A stretch of DNA of 45,436 nucleotides from Arenimonas caeni (GCF_003024235.1 NZ_KZ679100.1:1-45436); one strand, 5' to 3'. Shown: positions 35,670-45,190, counted from the stretch's first letter. Numbers and translations are program-made. The notes: generated by a model from the sequence alone, not told the origin.

Positions 35670-37505
35670 GTGTCCGCACTGAACATCGCGCTGGTGGGCA
35701 ACCCGAACTGCGGCAAGACCGCGCTGTTCAACCGTCTCACCGGCAGCCGCCAGAAGGTGGCCAACTACGCCGGCGTCACCGTCGAGCGCAAGGAAGGCCT
35801 GTTCCGCACGCCGGCCGGGCGCGGCGTGCGCGTGCTCGACCTGCCGGGTGCCTACAGCCTCGAGGCGACCAGCCCCGACGAAGCCATCACCCGCGCCGTG
35901 TGCCGGGGCGAACTGGCCGGCGAGCCGGTGCCGGACCTGCTGGTGTGCGTGGCCGACGCCACCAACCTGCGCCTGCACCTTCGCTTCGTGCTCGAGCTGC
36001 GCCGCCTGGGCCGGCCGATGGTGCTGGCCCTGAACCTGATGGACATGGCGCGCCGGCGCGGCATCCGTATCGACCTGGACAAGCTGCAGGCGCGGCTGGG
36101 CATCCCGGTGGTGGAGACCGTGGCGGTGAAGCGCGACGGCGCCGCCGCGCTGCTCGCGCAGCTCGACCAGGCCCTGCCGACCGGCCCCGACGCCGGTGAC
36201 GACCACGGCGACCTGCACGCCCAGGTGCAGGCGCTGCTGGCCGAGGCGGTGACGATGCCCGAGCGCACCAGCCGCCTGGACGAGCGGCTCGACCGCGTGC
36301 TGCTGCATCCGGTGTTCGGCCTGGCGATCCTGGCGGCGGTGATGTTCCTGGTGTTCCAGGCGGTCTTCAGCTGGGCCGCGCCGCTGCAGGACACGCTGGC
36401 GGGCTGGATCGCCCTGCTCGGCGACTGGCTTGGCGGCCAGCTGCCCGACGGCCCGCTGCGCAGCCTGGTGCAGGACGGCCTGTTCGCCGGCCTGGGCACG
36501 GTGATGGAGTTCCTGCCGCAGATCCTGCTGCTGTTCGCCTTCATCCTGGCGCTCGAGGAATCGGGCTACCTGCCGCGCGCGGCCTTCCTGCTCGACCGGC
36601 CCATGCGCGCCGCCGGCCTCACCGGCCGCAGCTTCATCCCGCTGCTCTCGAGCTTCGCCTGCGCCATCCCCGGCATCATGGCCACGCGCTCGATCCAGGA
36701 CCCGCGCGACCGCCTGGCGACGATCCTGGTGGCGCCGCTGATGACCTGTTCGGCGCGGCTGCCGGTGTACACGCTGCTGATCGGCGCCTTCATTCCCGAC
36801 CAGTCGGTGTGGGGCGTGTTCAACCTGCAGGGCCTGGTGCTGTTCGCGCTCTACGTGGCCGGCATCGTCAGCGCGATGGGTGCGGCTTGGGTGATCCAGA
36901 AGCTGCGCCACACCGAGGGCGAACACGTGCTGCTGCTCGAGCTGCCGAGCTACCGCCTGCCGAACCTGCGCGACCTGGGTATCGGCCTGTGGGAGCGCGC
37001 GCGCATCTTCCTGCGCCGGGTCACCGGCATCATCCTCTCGCTCACCGTGCTGCTGTGGTTCCTGGCCAGCTACCCGGCGCCGCCCGAGGGCGCGACGCTG
37101 CCGGCCATCGACTACAGCCTGGCGGGCCGGATCGGACGCTGGATGGAACCGCTGTTCGCGCCGATCGGCTTCAACTGGCAGATCTGCATCGCACTGATCC
37201 CGGGCCTGGCCGCGCGCGAAGTGGCCGTGGCGGCGCTGGCGACGGTGTACGCGCTCTCGGCCACGAACGACAGCGAGGCCATCACCCAGCTCTCGCCGCT
37301 GATCGCCGCCGACTGGTCGCTGGCCACGGCGCTGTCGCTGCTGGTCTGGTATGTGTACGCGCCGCAGTGCCTGTCCACGATCGCGGTGATCCGGCGCGAG
37401 ACCAACAGCTGGAAGCAGGCCGGCATCGCCACCGCCTACCTGTTCGCGCTGGCTTACCTGGCGGCGCTGGTGACCTACCAGCTCACCGCGTGGCTGATGT
37501 CATGA
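35670..37505 (+). CDS. feoB: FeoB, ferrous iron permease
   Basis: GTP-controlled Fe2+ transporter of the inner membrane. The 611-residue protein is shorter than the 773 residues of E. coli. The N-terminal G domain has G1 VGNPNCGKTALFN, Thr in the G2 loop (YAGVTVERKEG), G3 DLPGAYS and G4 NLMD, followed by a helical GDI-like part to about 200. The membrane domain holds two gate-like repeats, one with SSFACAIPGIMATR and the other with GLAAREVAVAALAT. Start is GTG 35670 touching the feoA stop. Its TGA overlaps an ATG (37502) of a 12-codon micro-ORF. Confidence 0.95.
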   Translation: MSALNIALVGNPNCGKTALFNRLTGSRQKVANYAGVTVERKEGLFRTPAGRGVRVLDLPGAYSLEATSPDEAITRAVCRGELAGEPVPDLLVCVADATNLRLHLRFVLELRRLGRPMVLALNLMDMARRRGIRIDLDKLQARLGIPVVETVAVKRDGAAALLAQLDQALPTGPDAGDDHGDLHAQVQALLAEAVTMPERTSRLDERLDRVLLHPVFGLAILAAVMFLVFQAVFSWAAPLQDTLAGWIALLGDWLGGQLPDGPLRSLVQDGLFAGLGTVMEFLPQILLLFAFILALEESGYLPRAAFLLDRPMRAAGLTGRSFIPLLSSFACAIPGIMATRSIQDPRDRLATILVAPLMTCSARLPVYTLLIGAFIPDQSVWGVFNLQGLVLFALYVAGIVSAMGAAWVIQKLRHTEGEHVLLLELPSYRLPNLRDLGIGLWERARIFLRRVTGIILSLTVLLWFLASYPAPPEGATLPAIDYSLAGRIGRWMEPLFAPIGFNWQICIALIPGLAAREVAVAALATVYALSATNDSEAITQLSPLIAADWSLATALSLLVWYVYAPQCLSTIAVIRRETNSWKQAGIATAYLFALAYLAALVTYQLTAWLMS

Positions 37506-37536
37506 ACGCACCGGCGACGCGGGCGGGGAGGGCGGC

Positions 37537-37779
37537 ATGAGCCCGCTGCTGCAGACGGCGGTGGTGCTGGCCATCGTGCTGGCCTGCGGCGTCTCGGTGC
37601 TGCGTCGGCTGGCGCCGCGCGCCGCCTGGCAGGCGCAGGCGCGGCTGTCGTTTTTCTTAGAACGCCCCGGCCGTCCCGCCTGGCTGCGCCGCCTGGGCCT
37701 CGCCCTGCGCCCGCCGATGCAGGCCACCGCCAGCGCCTGCGGCACCGGCGGCTGCAACACCTGCAACGGCTGCAAATAG
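37537..37779 (+). CDS. Small membrane protein with Cys-rich C-terminus in the feo operon
   Basis: 80 residues: one membrane helix (about 6-22, LQTAVVLAIVLACGVSVL), a basic middle, and a C-terminal CGTGGCNTCNGCK with four cysteines. It resembles the small DUF6587-type proteins that follow feoB in xanthomonads, as far as I remember; it is not the winged-helix FeoC. The cysteines could bind iron or zinc. GGGAGGG lies before the ATG, and a 12-codon micro-ORF (37502-37540) links it to feoB by ATGA overlaps at both ends. Confidence 0.75.
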   Translation: MSPLLQTAVVLAIVLACGVSVLRRLAPRAAWQAQARLSFFLERPGRPAWLRRLGLALRPPMQATASACGTGGCNTCNGCK

Positions 37780-37855
37780 GGGACGGGTACATTTTTGGGG
37801 CGGGGATTTGCGCGCTACGCGCGCAAACCCCCGCCCCAAAAATGTACCCGTCCCC
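37779..37855. repeat. 37-bp arm inverted repeat between convergent feo and mccB genes
   Basis: GGGGACGGGTACATTTTTGG at 37779 and onward is mirrored up to 37855: 37-nt arms, one A/C mismatch at 37806/37828, a 3-nt TAC loop. It begins on the last base of the feo-operon stop and ends 18 bp before the mccB stop. Without a T tract it can still end transcription on both strands. Same family as 28339-28414. Confidence 0.92.
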
Positions 37856-37872
37856 AAGGGTTAAAGGGTGGG

Positions 37873-39480
37873 TTACATGCGGAAGACGCCGAAGCGGTCT
37901 TTCTCGATGGGGGCGTTGAGCGAGGCCGAGAGGGCGAGGCCGAGCACGCGGCGGGTGTCGGCCGGGTCGATGATGCCGTCGTCCCAGAGGCGGGCGCTGG
38001 CGTAGTAGGGGTGGCCCTGGCGCTCGTACTGATCGCGGATGGGCGACTTGAAGGCCTCTTCTTCCTCGGCGCTCCAGGCCTTGCCCGCTGCTTCCAGTCC
38101 GTCGCGCTTGACCGTGGCCAGCACGCTGGCGGCCTGCTCGCCGCCCATCACGGAAATGCGGGCGTTGGGCCACATCCACAGGAAGCGGGCGCCGTAGGCG
38201 CGGCCGCACATGGCGTAGTTGCCGGCGCCGAAGGAGCCGCCGATGACCACGGTGAACTTGGGCACGTGCGAGCAGGCCACGGCGGTCACCATCTTGGCGC
38301 CGTCCTTGGCGATGCCGGCGTTTTCGTACTTCTTGCCGACCATGAAGCCGGTGATGTTCTGCAGGAACACCAGCGGGATGTCGCGCTGGTTGCACAGCTC
38401 GATGAAGTGCGCGCCCTTGAGCGCGCTCTCGGCGAACAGGATGCCGTTGTTGGCGACGATGCCCACCGGATAGCCGTGGATGTGCGCGAAGCCGCACACG
38501 AGCGTCTTGCCGTAGCGCGCCTTGAACTCCTGGAATTCGCTGCCATCGACCACGCGGGCGATGACCTCGCGGATGTCGAAGGGGCGGCGGGTGTCGCGCG
38601 GCACGATGCCGTAGAGCTCTTCGGCGGCATACAGCGGCTCGCGCGGCGGCTGCACGGCCACCGGCAGCTGCTTGCGGCGGTTGACGTGCCTGACGATGTC
38701 GCGGGCGATCTGCAGCGCGTGGCGGTCGTTCTCGGCGAAGTGGTCGGCCACGCCGCTCACGGACGTGTGCACGTCGGCGCCGCCGAGCGACTCGGCATCC
38801 ACGACTTCGCCGGTGGCGGCCTTCACCAGCGGCGGGCCGCCCAGGAAGATCGTGCCCTGTTCGCGCACGATGATCGACTCGTCGCACATCGCCGGCACGT
38901 AGGCGCCGCCGGCGGTGCAGCTGCCCATGACCACGGCGATCTGAGGGATGTTGCGCGCGCTGAGCCGGGCCTGGTTGTAGAAGATGCGGCCGAAGTGCTC
39001 CTTGTCGGGGAAGACCTCGTCCTGCAGCGGCAGGAAGGCGCCGCCGGAATCGACCAGGTAGATGCAGGGCAGGTTGTTCTCCAGCGCCACTTCCTGCGCC
39101 CGCAGGTGTTTTTTCACCGTGATCGGGAAGTAGGTGCCGCCCTTGACGGTGGCGTCGTTGGCCACGACCACCACTTCGGTGCCGTGCACGCGGCCGATGC
39201 CGGTGATGATGCCGGCGGCCGGCGCGGCGCCGTCGTACATGCCGTCGGCGGCGAGCGCGGAGAGTTCGAGGAAGGGCGAGCCGGGGTCGAGCAGGGCGGC
39301 CACGCGTTCGCGCGGCAGCAACTTGCCGCGTTCGGTGTGCTTGTTGCGCGCCTTTTCGCCGCCACCGAGCGCCGCCTGGGCCAGCTTCGCCTCGAGGTCT
39401 TCGACCGCGGCGCGCAGCTGCGCGGCGTTGGCCTGGAAGTCCGGGTCGCGGGGATCGATGTGGCTGTTGAGGTGGCTCAT
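37873..39480 (-). CDS. Methylcrotonyl-CoA carboxylase, carboxyltransferase (beta) subunit
   Basis: 535-residue partner of the biotin subunit; moves the carboxyl group to 3-methylcrotonyl-CoA. Two crotonase-like halves: the N-terminal one has [23 protein letters not shown] and [18 protein letters not shown], and the C-terminal one has [20 protein letters not shown] and [25 protein letters not shown] start at [15 protein letters not shown] (39480); an upstream extension to 39657 has no family resemblance. Own -10-like TACACT at 39509-39514. Separated from its alpha-subunit gene by 3.3 kb. Confidence 0.95.
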   Translation of the reverse strand: MSHLNSHIDPRDPDFQANAAQLRAAVEDLEAKLAQAALGGGEKARNKHTERGKLLPRERVAALLDPGSPFLELSALAADGMYDGAAPAAGIITGIGRVHGTEVVVVANDATVKGGTYFPITVKKHLRAQEVALENNLPCIYLVDSGGAFLPLQDEVFPDKEHFGRIFYNQARLSARNIPQIAVVMGSCTAGGAYVPAMCDESIIVREQGTIFLGGPPLVKAATGEVVDAESLGGADVHTSVSGVADHFAENDRHALQIARDIVRHVNRRKQLPVAVQPPREPLYAAEELYGIVPRDTRRPFDIREVIARVVDGSEFQEFKARYGKTLVCGFAHIHGYPVGIVANNGILFAESALKGAHFIELCNQRDIPLVFLQNITGFMVGKKYENAGIAKDGAKMVTAVACSHVPKFTVVIGGSFGAGNYAMCGRAYGARFLWMWPNARISVMGGEQAASVLATVKRDGLEAAGKAWSAEEEEAFKSPIRDQYERQGHPYYASARLWDDGIIDPADTRRVLGLALSASLNAPIEKDRFGVFRM

Positions 39481-39508
39481 GGTATTCCGTCGGCGAAACA
39501 ACACCGGG

Positions 39509-39548
39509 AGTGTAAAAGAAAACGGGCGCGACTCGCGTCGCGCCCGTT
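39509..39548 (-). terminator. Terminator of the acidic lipoprotein gene, abutting the mccB -10
   Basis: Minus strand: a 12-bp stem AACGGGCGCGAC/GTCGCGCCCGTT (39521-39532 with 39537-39548), TCGC-sized loop, then TTTTCTTTT to 39514. The following TACACT (39509-39514) is a candidate -10 for mccB. So the tract both ends one unit and leads into the next promoter. Confidence 0.8.
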
Positions 39549-39571
39549 CGCTTTGAAGCGGGAGGCGAAGA

Positions 39572-39910
39572 TTACTCTTCGACGGCCTCTTCGACTTCCT
39601 CGGCAGCCTCTTCGACGGCCTCTTCCACGGCGTCGGCCGCGTCTTCGGCCATGTCACCGGCCTCGTCGGCCAGCTCGTCGGCGGCGTCGGCCAGGTCTTC
39701 GGCGCCTTCGCTGATGGCCTCGGCGGCGTCGGCGCCAGCCTCGGCAGCGGCGTCGGTAGCGGCCTCGGCGGCGTCGCCCGCAGCCTCGGCGGCGTCGGTG
39801 GCAGCAGCAGCGGCTTCGTCGGCGGCGTCGGCCGCCTGCTCAGCCTGGTTCGAGCAGGCCGCCAGGGCCAGGCCGAGAGCCATGGCGAGCAGGATCTTGT
39901 TCAGGGACAT
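39572..39910 (-). CDS. Small acidic Ala-rich heptad-repeat lipoprotein
   Basis: 112 residues with a lipoprotein signal ([19 protein letters not shown], Cys19). The mature chain is almost only Ala, Glu, Asp, Gly and Thr with no Lys or Arg, in heptads such as [14 protein letters not shown] and [14 protein letters not shown], ending in EEAVEEA. It should be a long amphipathic, very acidic helix or coiled coil, tethered to a membrane, perhaps linked to envelope structure; unlike Lpp it has no C-terminal Lys. It has its own promoter and terminator. Function unknown. The repeated GCGGCGTCGGC-like DNA is slippage-prone. Confidence 0.75.
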   Translation of the reverse strand: MSLNKILLAMALGLALAACSNQAEQAADAADEAAAAATDAAEAAGDAAEAATDAAAEAGADAAEAISEGAEDLADAADELADEAGDMAEDAADAVEEAVEEAAEEVEEAVEE

Positions 39911-39975
39911 TGGTGAATTCCTCGTCTGGGCGTAGGGAAAAACATGGAACGTGCTCGGTGGGGCACGTCGTTAAA

Positions 39976-40003
39976 ATCATGTCAGGAACTGAACCGGAGT
40001 CAA
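39976..40003 (-). promoter_or_regulatory. Promoter of the acidic lipoprotein gene
   Basis: TTGACT (39998-40003) and CATGAT (39976-39981) on the minus strand, spacer 16 bp, within an AT-rich stretch. Start near 39969, leaving a leader of about 60 nt. Confidence 0.55.
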
Positions 40004-40053
40004 GCGCCAGTTTGAGTTAACACAATTTTAATGGACTTGCCCGGCGAACCGGG

Positions 40054-41229
40054 TCAGGCCAGTTCCACCGCCACGGCGGTCGCCTCGCCACCGCCGATGC
40101 ACAGCGCGGCCACGCCGCGCTTGCCCCCGCGCTGCTTGAGGGCGTTGACGAGGGTGACGAGCAGGCGGGCGCCGGACGCGCCGATCGGGTGGCCCAGGGC
40201 GCAGGCGCCGCCGTGCACGTTGAGCTTGTCGTGGGCGATGCCCAGTTCCTTCATCGGCGCCATGGCGACGACGGCGAAGGCTTCGTTGACCTCGAACAGG
40301 TCGACGTCGGCCACCGACCAGCCGGCCTTGGCCAGCACTTTCTCGATGGCGCCCACCGGCGCGGTGGTGAACCACTCCGGGGCCTGCGAATGGGTGGCGT
40401 GCGCGACGATGGTCGCGAGCGGCTTGAGGCCATTGGCGGCGGCGGCCTCTTCGGAGGCCAGCACCAGTGCGGCGGCGCCGTCGTTGATCGACGAGGACGC
40501 GGCGGCGGTGATGGTGCCGTCCTTCTTGAAGGCCGGGCGCAGGGTGGGGATCTTTTCGATGTTGCAGCGGCCCGGCTGCTCGTCGGTGTCGATCAGGGTG
40601 TCGCCCTTGCGGCCGGCCACGGTGACCGGCGCGATCTCGTCCTTGAAGCTGCCGTCGGCCTGGGCGGCGAGGGCGCGGCGCACCGATTCGGCGGCGTAGG
40701 CGTCCTGCTGCTCGCGGGTGAAGGTGTACTTGTCGGCGCACAGCTCGCCGAACACGCCCATCGCCTGCTTGTCGTAGGGGTTGGTCAGGCCGTCCCAGGC
40801 CATGTGGTCGAGCATCTCGGTGCTGCCGTACTTGGTGCCGGTGCGCGAGTTCATCAGCAGGTGCGGGGCGTTGGTCATCGACTCCATGCCGCCGGCGACG
40901 ACGATGCCGGCCGAACCGGCCTTGATCAGGTCGGTGCCCAGCATCACGGCCTTCATGCCCGAGCCGCAGACCTTGTTGATGGTGGTGCAGCCGGCGGACA
41001 CCGACAGGCCGGCGCCGAGCGCCGCCTGGCGGGCCGGGGCCTGGCCCAGGCCGGCCGGCAGCACGCAGCCCATGATCACCTCGTCGACCTTGTCGGCGGC
41101 CACGCCGGCCTGCTCGACGGCGGCCTTGATGGCGGTGGCGCCCAGCTGCGTGGCGGGCACGCCGGTGAACTGGCCCAGCAGGGCCCCGAGGGCGGTGCGC
41201 TTGGCGCCGGCGATGACGACCTTGGACAT
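40054..41229 (-). CDS. Acetyl-CoA C-acetyltransferase (thiolase)
   Basis: Biosynthetic-type thiolase of 391 residues that joins or splits acetoacetyl-CoA and acetyl-CoA. The active-site Cys is in NKVCGSGMKA (about residue 88), His in GHPIGASGARL (near 348) and the last Cys in ALCIGGGEA. I start at MSKVVIAGAKRTALG (ATG 41229, GGAG upstream) rather than an upstream ATG at 41262. Beside the leucine genes it would consume acetoacetyl-CoA from HMG-CoA cleavage after activation. It could equally serve PHA or fatty acid routes. Confidence 0.93.
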   Translation of the reverse strand: MSKVVIAGAKRTALGALLGQFTGVPATQLGATAIKAAVEQAGVAADKVDEVIMGCVLPAGLGQAPARQAALGAGLSVSAGCTTINKVCGSGMKAVMLGTDLIKAGSAGIVVAGGMESMTNAPHLLMNSRTGTKYGSTEMLDHMAWDGLTNPYDKQAMGVFGELCADKYTFTREQQDAYAAESVRRALAAQADGSFKDEIAPVTVAGRKGDTLIDTDEQPGRCNIEKIPTLRPAFKKDGTITAAASSSINDGAAALVLASEEAAAANGLKPLATIVAHATHSQAPEWFTTAPVGAIEKVLAKAGWSVADVDLFEVNEAFAVVAMAPMKELGIAHDKLNVHGGACALGHPIGASGARLLVTLVNALKQRGGKRGVAALCIGGGEATAVAVELA

Positions 41230-41432
41230 GGTGGCTCCGGAAAAGGCGTGGGGAAACGTCAATTATGCCCGAGCCGGCCAGTGGGCCGCAGCCCGGTTCA
41301 GGCCGCGTAGTGTGCGCGCCCGTGCGGACCCGCGCCATGGCGGGAATCGCCGGAATCTGGCGGGAGCGACCATGTTCGCGGCTCATGCCGGTTGGGATCC
41401 TGTCCGCCCCCCAACACCACGAGAGAACGCCG

Positions 41433-42656
41433 ATGATCCACACCGACGCACACGGCCACCCCCTGAGCGGCGCCAGCGCCGAGGCCGCCGCCCTGTACGA
41501 CAAGGCGCTGCGCCAGTTCCAGTGCTACACCGTCGACCCGGTCGCCATCCTCCAGCAGGCCGTCGCCGACAGTCCGCGCTTCGTCATGGGCCACGCCATG
41601 CTTGCCTGGCTGATGCTGAGCGCCTCCGTGGCGGGCCCGGCCGACCTGGCCGCCGCCTCGCTCAGGACCGCCGAAGGCCTGCCCGCCACGCCGCGCGAAC
41701 AGGCGCACCTGCGGGCCGCGGCAGCCTGGGCCGGGGGCCGCTGGCGCGCCGCTGCGCGGGCCCTGGAGGACTTGAGCGTCGCCCACCCGCGCGATGCGCT
41801 GGCGCTGCAGATGGGCCACCTGCTCGACTTCTTCACCGGCAACGCGCGCATGCTGCGCGACCGCATCAGCCGCGCGCTGCCGGCATGGTCGGCCGACCTG
41901 CCGGGATTCCACGCCATCCTCGGCATGCATGCCTTCGGCCTGGAGGAGTGCGGCCAGTACCCCCTGGCGGAGTCCACGGGCCGCCGCGCCGTCGAGCTCG
42001 ACCGGCGCGACGGCTGGGCTTGGCACGCCGTCGCCCATGTGATGGAAATGCAGGGCAGGGTGGACGAGGGCATCCGCTGGCTGGGCGCGGACAGTGCCTC
42101 GTGGTCGAAGGACAACTTCTTCGCCGTGCACAACTGGTGGCACCTGGCGCTCTACCACCTTGAACGCGACCAGATCCCGGAGGTGCTGGCGCTGTTCGAC
42201 GGCCCGATCTTCGGGCACGGGCCGGGGACGGCTGGTATGCCTTCAACGACGTGCACGCGGCCATGGCCTTCGTCTTCGCCGGCCGCCGCGACCTGCTGTC
42301 CGAGGTTCGCGAGGCACAGCGCCGCGCCAGCGCGGAGGGCCGGCGACAATGCGATGTTCACGGCCGAAGTCGGCGCACCGCTGCTCGAGTCCCTGGTGGC
42401 GCTGGCCGAAGGCGACCACCGCCAGGCCGCACGCGGCCTGCGCTGGGTGCGGCCGCTGGCGCATCGGTTCGGTGGCAGCCACGCCCAGCGCGACCTGATC
42501 GACCTGAGCCTGATCGAGGCGGCGATCCGCAGCGGCGACCGTGGCCTGGCCGAAAGCCTGGTGGCTGAACGCGCCATCGCCCGTCCCGACCGCGCCAGCA
42601 CTGGCGCGCTGCTGCGCCGGGCCCTGGCCGCCCATCCCGTCCCCCAAGCCGCCTGA
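41433..42656 (+). CDS. TTC38-like tetratricopeptide repeat protein with two compensating frame changes
   Basis: 407 residues with TPR-like helices, similar to TTC38-type proteins (ALPAWSADLPGFHAILGMHAFGLEE, then WAWHAVAHVMEMQGR, HNWWHLALYHLERDQ and, late, LAHRFGGSHAQRDLIDLSLIEAA). Between about 42228 and 42345 the encoded stretch loses family character (Ser/Pro/Thr-rich), whereas the +1 frame reads DGWYAFNDVHAAMAFVFAGR then RDLLSEVREAQRRA, which fits the family. So one base is missing near the GGGG at about 42225-42231 and one is extra near 42340. Real mutation, or assembly/base-calling error; no stop arises. I start at ATG 41433 after GAGAGA. Confidence 0.7.
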   Translation: MIHTDAHGHPLSGASAEAAALYDKALRQFQCYTVDPVAILQQAVADSPRFVMGHAMLAWLMLSASVAGPADLAAASLRTAEGLPATPREQAHLRAAAAWAGGRWRAAARALEDLSVAHPRDALALQMGHLLDFFTGNARMLRDRISRALPAWSADLPGFHAILGMHAFGLEECGQYPLAESTGRRAVELDRRDGWAWHAVAHVMEMQGRVDEGIRWLGADSASWSKDNFFAVHNWWHLALYHLERDQIPEVLALFDGPIFGHGPGTAGMPSTTCTRPWPSSSPAAATCCPRFARHSAAPARRAGDNAMFTAEVGAPLLESLVALAEGDHRQAARGLRWVRPLAHRFGGSHAQRDLIDLSLIEAAIRSGDRGLAESLVAERAIARPDRASTGALLRRALAAHPVPQAA

Positions 42657-42670
42657 CGCCCTACAAGAAT

Positions 42671-42710
42671 GGGTCGGAGGTAATTTGCCGAGACAAATTA
42701 CCTCCGACCC
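42671..42710. repeat. Perfect 17-bp inverted repeat between convergent genes
   Basis: GGGTCGGAGGTAATTTG (42671-42687) mirrored at 42694-42710 with a 6-nt loop. It lies between the TPR gene stop (42656) and the isovaleryl-CoA dehydrogenase stop (42718). It belongs to the GGGGxCxGG family and could terminate in both directions. Confidence 0.92.
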
Positions 42711-42717
42711 CGGCTTC

Positions 42718-43875
42718 TCAGACGCGGCCGTCGAAGAGTTCGCGGCCGATCAGCATCCGGCGGATTTCGTTCGTGCCGGCGCCGATGGCGTAGAGCTTGG
42801 CGTCGCGCAGGATCCGGCCGGTGGCGTATTCGTTGATGTAGCCGTTGCCGCCCAGGGCCTGGATGCCTTCCAGGGCTACCTGCACGGCGGCCTCGCTGGC
42901 GTGCAGCAGGCAGGCGGCGGCGTCGATGCGGCTCGAGCGGCCGGCGTCGTAGTCGCGGGCCACCTGGTAGGCGAAGGCGCGCGAGGACTGCAGCGCCGTG
43001 TACATGTCGGCGATCTTGCCCTGCATCAGGCCGAAGGTGCCGATGGCGGCGTCGAACTGCTTGCGCTCGCGCACGTACGGCAGGGCGATGTCGAGCGCGG
43101 CCTGCATCAGGCCGATCGGGCCGCCGGTGAGCACCAGGCGCTCGGTGTTGAGGCCGCTCATCAGCACCTTCACGCCCTGGTTCACTTCGCCCAGCACGTT
43201 TCCGGCCGGGATCTCGCAGTTGTCGAACACCAGCTCGCAGGTGTTCGAGCCGCGCATGCCCAGCTTGTCGAGCTTCTGGGCGGTGGAGAAGCCCTTCATG
43301 CCCTTCTCGACCAGGAAGGCGGTCATGCAGCGCGAGCCCGCTTCCTTGCCGGCGGTGCGCATGTAGACGATCAGCACGTCGGCCTCGGGGCCGTTGGTGA
43401 TCCACATCTTGTTGCCGTTGGCGACCCACACGCCGTCGCGCAGTTCGGCGCGGCAGCTCATCGAGCCGACCACGTCCGAGCCGGCGCCCGGCTCGCTCAT
43501 CGCCAGCGCGCCCTTGAACTCGCCGGAGCAGAGCTTGGGCAGGTACTTGCGGCGCTGCTCGTCGCTGCCGTTGGCGTAGAGGTTGGCCACGCACAGGTTG
43601 CTGTGCGCGCCGTAGCTCAGGCCAACCGAGCCGGAGGCGCGGGAGATTTCCTCCATCGCCACCAGGTGGGCCAGGTAACCCATTTCCGAGCCGCCGAATT
43701 CGGCCGGCACGGTCATGCCCAGCAGGCCCAGCTCGCCCAGCTTGGGCCACAGGTCCTGCGGGAAGGCGTTGTCGTGGTCGATCTGCGCCGCGCGCGGGGC
43801 GATCTCGGTCTCGGCGAAGCGGCGCACCGCCTCGCGCAGGGCATCAAGATCCTCACCAAGCGGGAAAGCGCGCAT
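42718..43875 (-). CDS. Isovaleryl-CoA dehydrogenase
   Basis: FAD acyl-CoA dehydrogenase of 385 residues for isovaleryl-CoA to 3-methylcrotonyl-CoA in leucine breakdown. Family stretches: [15 protein letters not shown] (FAD region), [34 protein letters not shown], in which the Glu lies on the helix typical of isovaleryl-CoA dehydrogenases rather than near the C-terminus, and [24 protein letters not shown] 43875 has GGAG 6 nt upstream; a TTG at 43881 is less likely. It lies 68 bp after leucine dehydrogenase, so the pair may be an operon. Confidence 0.94.
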   Translation of the reverse strand: MRAFPLGEDLDALREAVRRFAETEIAPRAAQIDHDNAFPQDLWPKLGELGLLGMTVPAEFGGSEMGYLAHLVAMEEISRASGSVGLSYGAHSNLCVANLYANGSDEQRRKYLPKLCSGEFKGALAMSEPGAGSDVVGSMSCRAELRDGVWVANGNKMWITNGPEADVLIVYMRTAGKEAGSRCMTAFLVEKGMKGFSTAQKLDKLGMRGSNTCELVFDNCEIPAGNVLGEVNQGVKVLMSGLNTERLVLTGGPIGLMQAALDIALPYVRERKQFDAAIGTFGLMQGKIADMYTALQSSRAFAYQVARDYDAGRSSRIDAAACLLHASEAAVQVALEGIQALGGNGYINEYATGRILRDAKLYAIGAGTNEIRRMLIGRELFDGRV

Positions 43876-43910
43876 CGACAACTCCAGGAAGGGCCAAAGA
43901 AGGAAGTAAA

Positions 43911-43935
43911 GGGGCCAGGCCGTGGGCCTGACCCC
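43911..43935. repeat. Hairpin between leucine dehydrogenase and isovaleryl-CoA dehydrogenase
   Basis: GGGGCCAGGCC and GGCCTGACCCC, 11-bp stem with one C/A mismatch and a GTG loop, 8 bp after the leucine dehydrogenase stop. It shares the GGGGxCAGG beginning with the larger inverted repeats. Confidence 0.7.
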
Positions 43936-43943
43936 GGCTTGCC

Positions 43944-45044
43944 TCAGCTACCGCGGCGGCCCTGGAAGCGCGGCGCGGCGGCGCCCAGGTGCGGCAGGCG
44001 CAGCTTGCCGATGGCGTTGATGCGCTCTTCGGCCATGCGGTCGGCCGCCTGGTTGGTCGGGATGCCGTCGCGCTTGGCGATCTCGAAGATGCGGCCCAGG
44101 TTGTAGTAGATGGTGCGCATCATGCGCATCGCGCGCTCGCGGTTGTAGCCGTCGATCTCGAGCGAGACGTTCATCAGGCCACCGGCGTTCACCGCGTAGT
44201 CGGGCGCGTACAGGATGCCCTTGGCGGCGACTTCGACGCCCATCTGGTCGTTGGCCAGCTGGTTGTTCGCGGCGCCGCAGATGACCTTGCACTTCAGGCG
44301 CGGCAGGGTCTTCTCGTTGAGCGTGCCGCCCAGGGCGGTCGGCGAGTACACGTCGCAATCGACGTCGTAGATGTCGTCCAGGGCCACGGCCTCGCAGCCG
44401 AACTCGTCGACGGCGCGCTGCACGGCGTCCTTGTTGATGTCGGTGACGAAGACCTTGGCGCCGCGCTCGCGCAGCAGCTTCACGAACTCCATGCCGACGT
44501 GGCCGACGCCCTGCACGGCGTAGGCGTACTTGCCCACGTCCTCGTCGCCGAACTTCACCTGCAGCGCGGCCATCAGGCCCTGCAGCGTGCCGAAGGCGGT
44601 GAACGGCGACGGATCGCCCGAGCCGCCGTGCACCTGGTGCACGCCGGTGACGTAGTCGGTCTCGCGCAGCACGTATTCCATGTCGTTGACGTCGATGCCG
44701 ACGTCCTCGGCGGTGATGTAACGGCCGCCGAGCGAGTTGACGAAGCGGCCGAAGGCGCGGAACAGCGCTTCGGACTTGTCCTTGTTCGGGTCGCCCCAGA
44801 TCACCGCCTTGCCGCCGCCCAGGTTCAGGCCCGACACCGCCGCCTTGTAGGTCATGCCGCGGCTCAGGCGCAGCACGTCCTTCAGGGCCTCTTCCTCGCT
44901 GGCGTACGGCCACATGCGCGTACCGCCCAGGGCGGGGCCGAGCACCGTGTTGTGGATCGCGATGATGGCCTTCAGGCCCGCGTCCTTGTTGTGGCAGTAC
45001 ACCACTTCCTCGTGGTTCGAGGTCGAGATGGATTCGAAGATCAT
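43944..45044 (-). CDS. Leucine (branched-chain amino acid) dehydrogenase
   Basis: NAD-dependent oxidative deaminase of Leu, Val and Ile, 366 residues. Glu/Leu/Phe/Val dehydrogenase fold: [40 protein letters not shown] (the catalytic-site lysines in TYKAAVSG and GGGKAV), [19 protein letters not shown] and the Rossmann motif [15 protein letters not shown]. Begins the leucine route: leucine to 4-methyl-2-oxopentanoate. 5' leader is long (about 130 nt) if the TACACT at 45185-45190 is its -10. Confidence 0.93.
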   Translation of the reverse strand: MIFESISTSNHEEVVYCHNKDAGLKAIIAIHNTVLGPALGGTRMWPYASEEEALKDVLRLSRGMTYKAAVSGLNLGGGKAVIWGDPNKDKSEALFRAFGRFVNSLGGRYITAEDVGIDVNDMEYVLRETDYVTGVHQVHGGSGDPSPFTAFGTLQGLMAALQVKFGDEDVGKYAYAVQGVGHVGMEFVKLLRERGAKVFVTDINKDAVQRAVDEFGCEAVALDDIYDVDCDVYSPTALGGTLNEKTLPRLKCKVICGAANNQLANDQMGVEVAAKGILYAPDYAVNAGGLMNVSLEIDGYNRERAMRMMRTIYYNLGRIFEIAKRDGIPTNQAADRMAEERINAIGKLRLPHLGAAAPRFQGRRGS

Positions 45045-45184
45045 GGAAGGCTCCGGTCTGGCGGACTGCGCGGCCCCGGGGAGAGGGGATTGTGCGAAGG
45101 TGCTTTAGGTACAGCCCGCAAGTAATTGAATTTAATGGCCTGTGTGATTCCACCGCAGGGCCCCGCCGGTCTCCGGCGCGGCGT

Positions 45185-45190
45185 AGTGTA
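45185..45190 (-). promoter_or_regulatory. Candidate -10 of leucine dehydrogenase
   Basis: TACACT in GCTTTACACTACGCC on the minus strand. Recurs as TTACACT before three other genes in the window. No recognisable -35; other starts in the AT-rich 45120-45150 stretch are possible. Confidence 0.3.

Noticed and set aside
39478-39657. Upstream extension of mccB
   Set aside because: It would read through the terminator and the end of the acidic lipoprotein gene in another frame; the family N-terminus begins at 39480.
42541-44106. Plus-strand frame of over 500 codons across the isovaleryl-CoA dehydrogenase gene
   Set aside because: Antisense to a clear enzyme and without recognisable domains.
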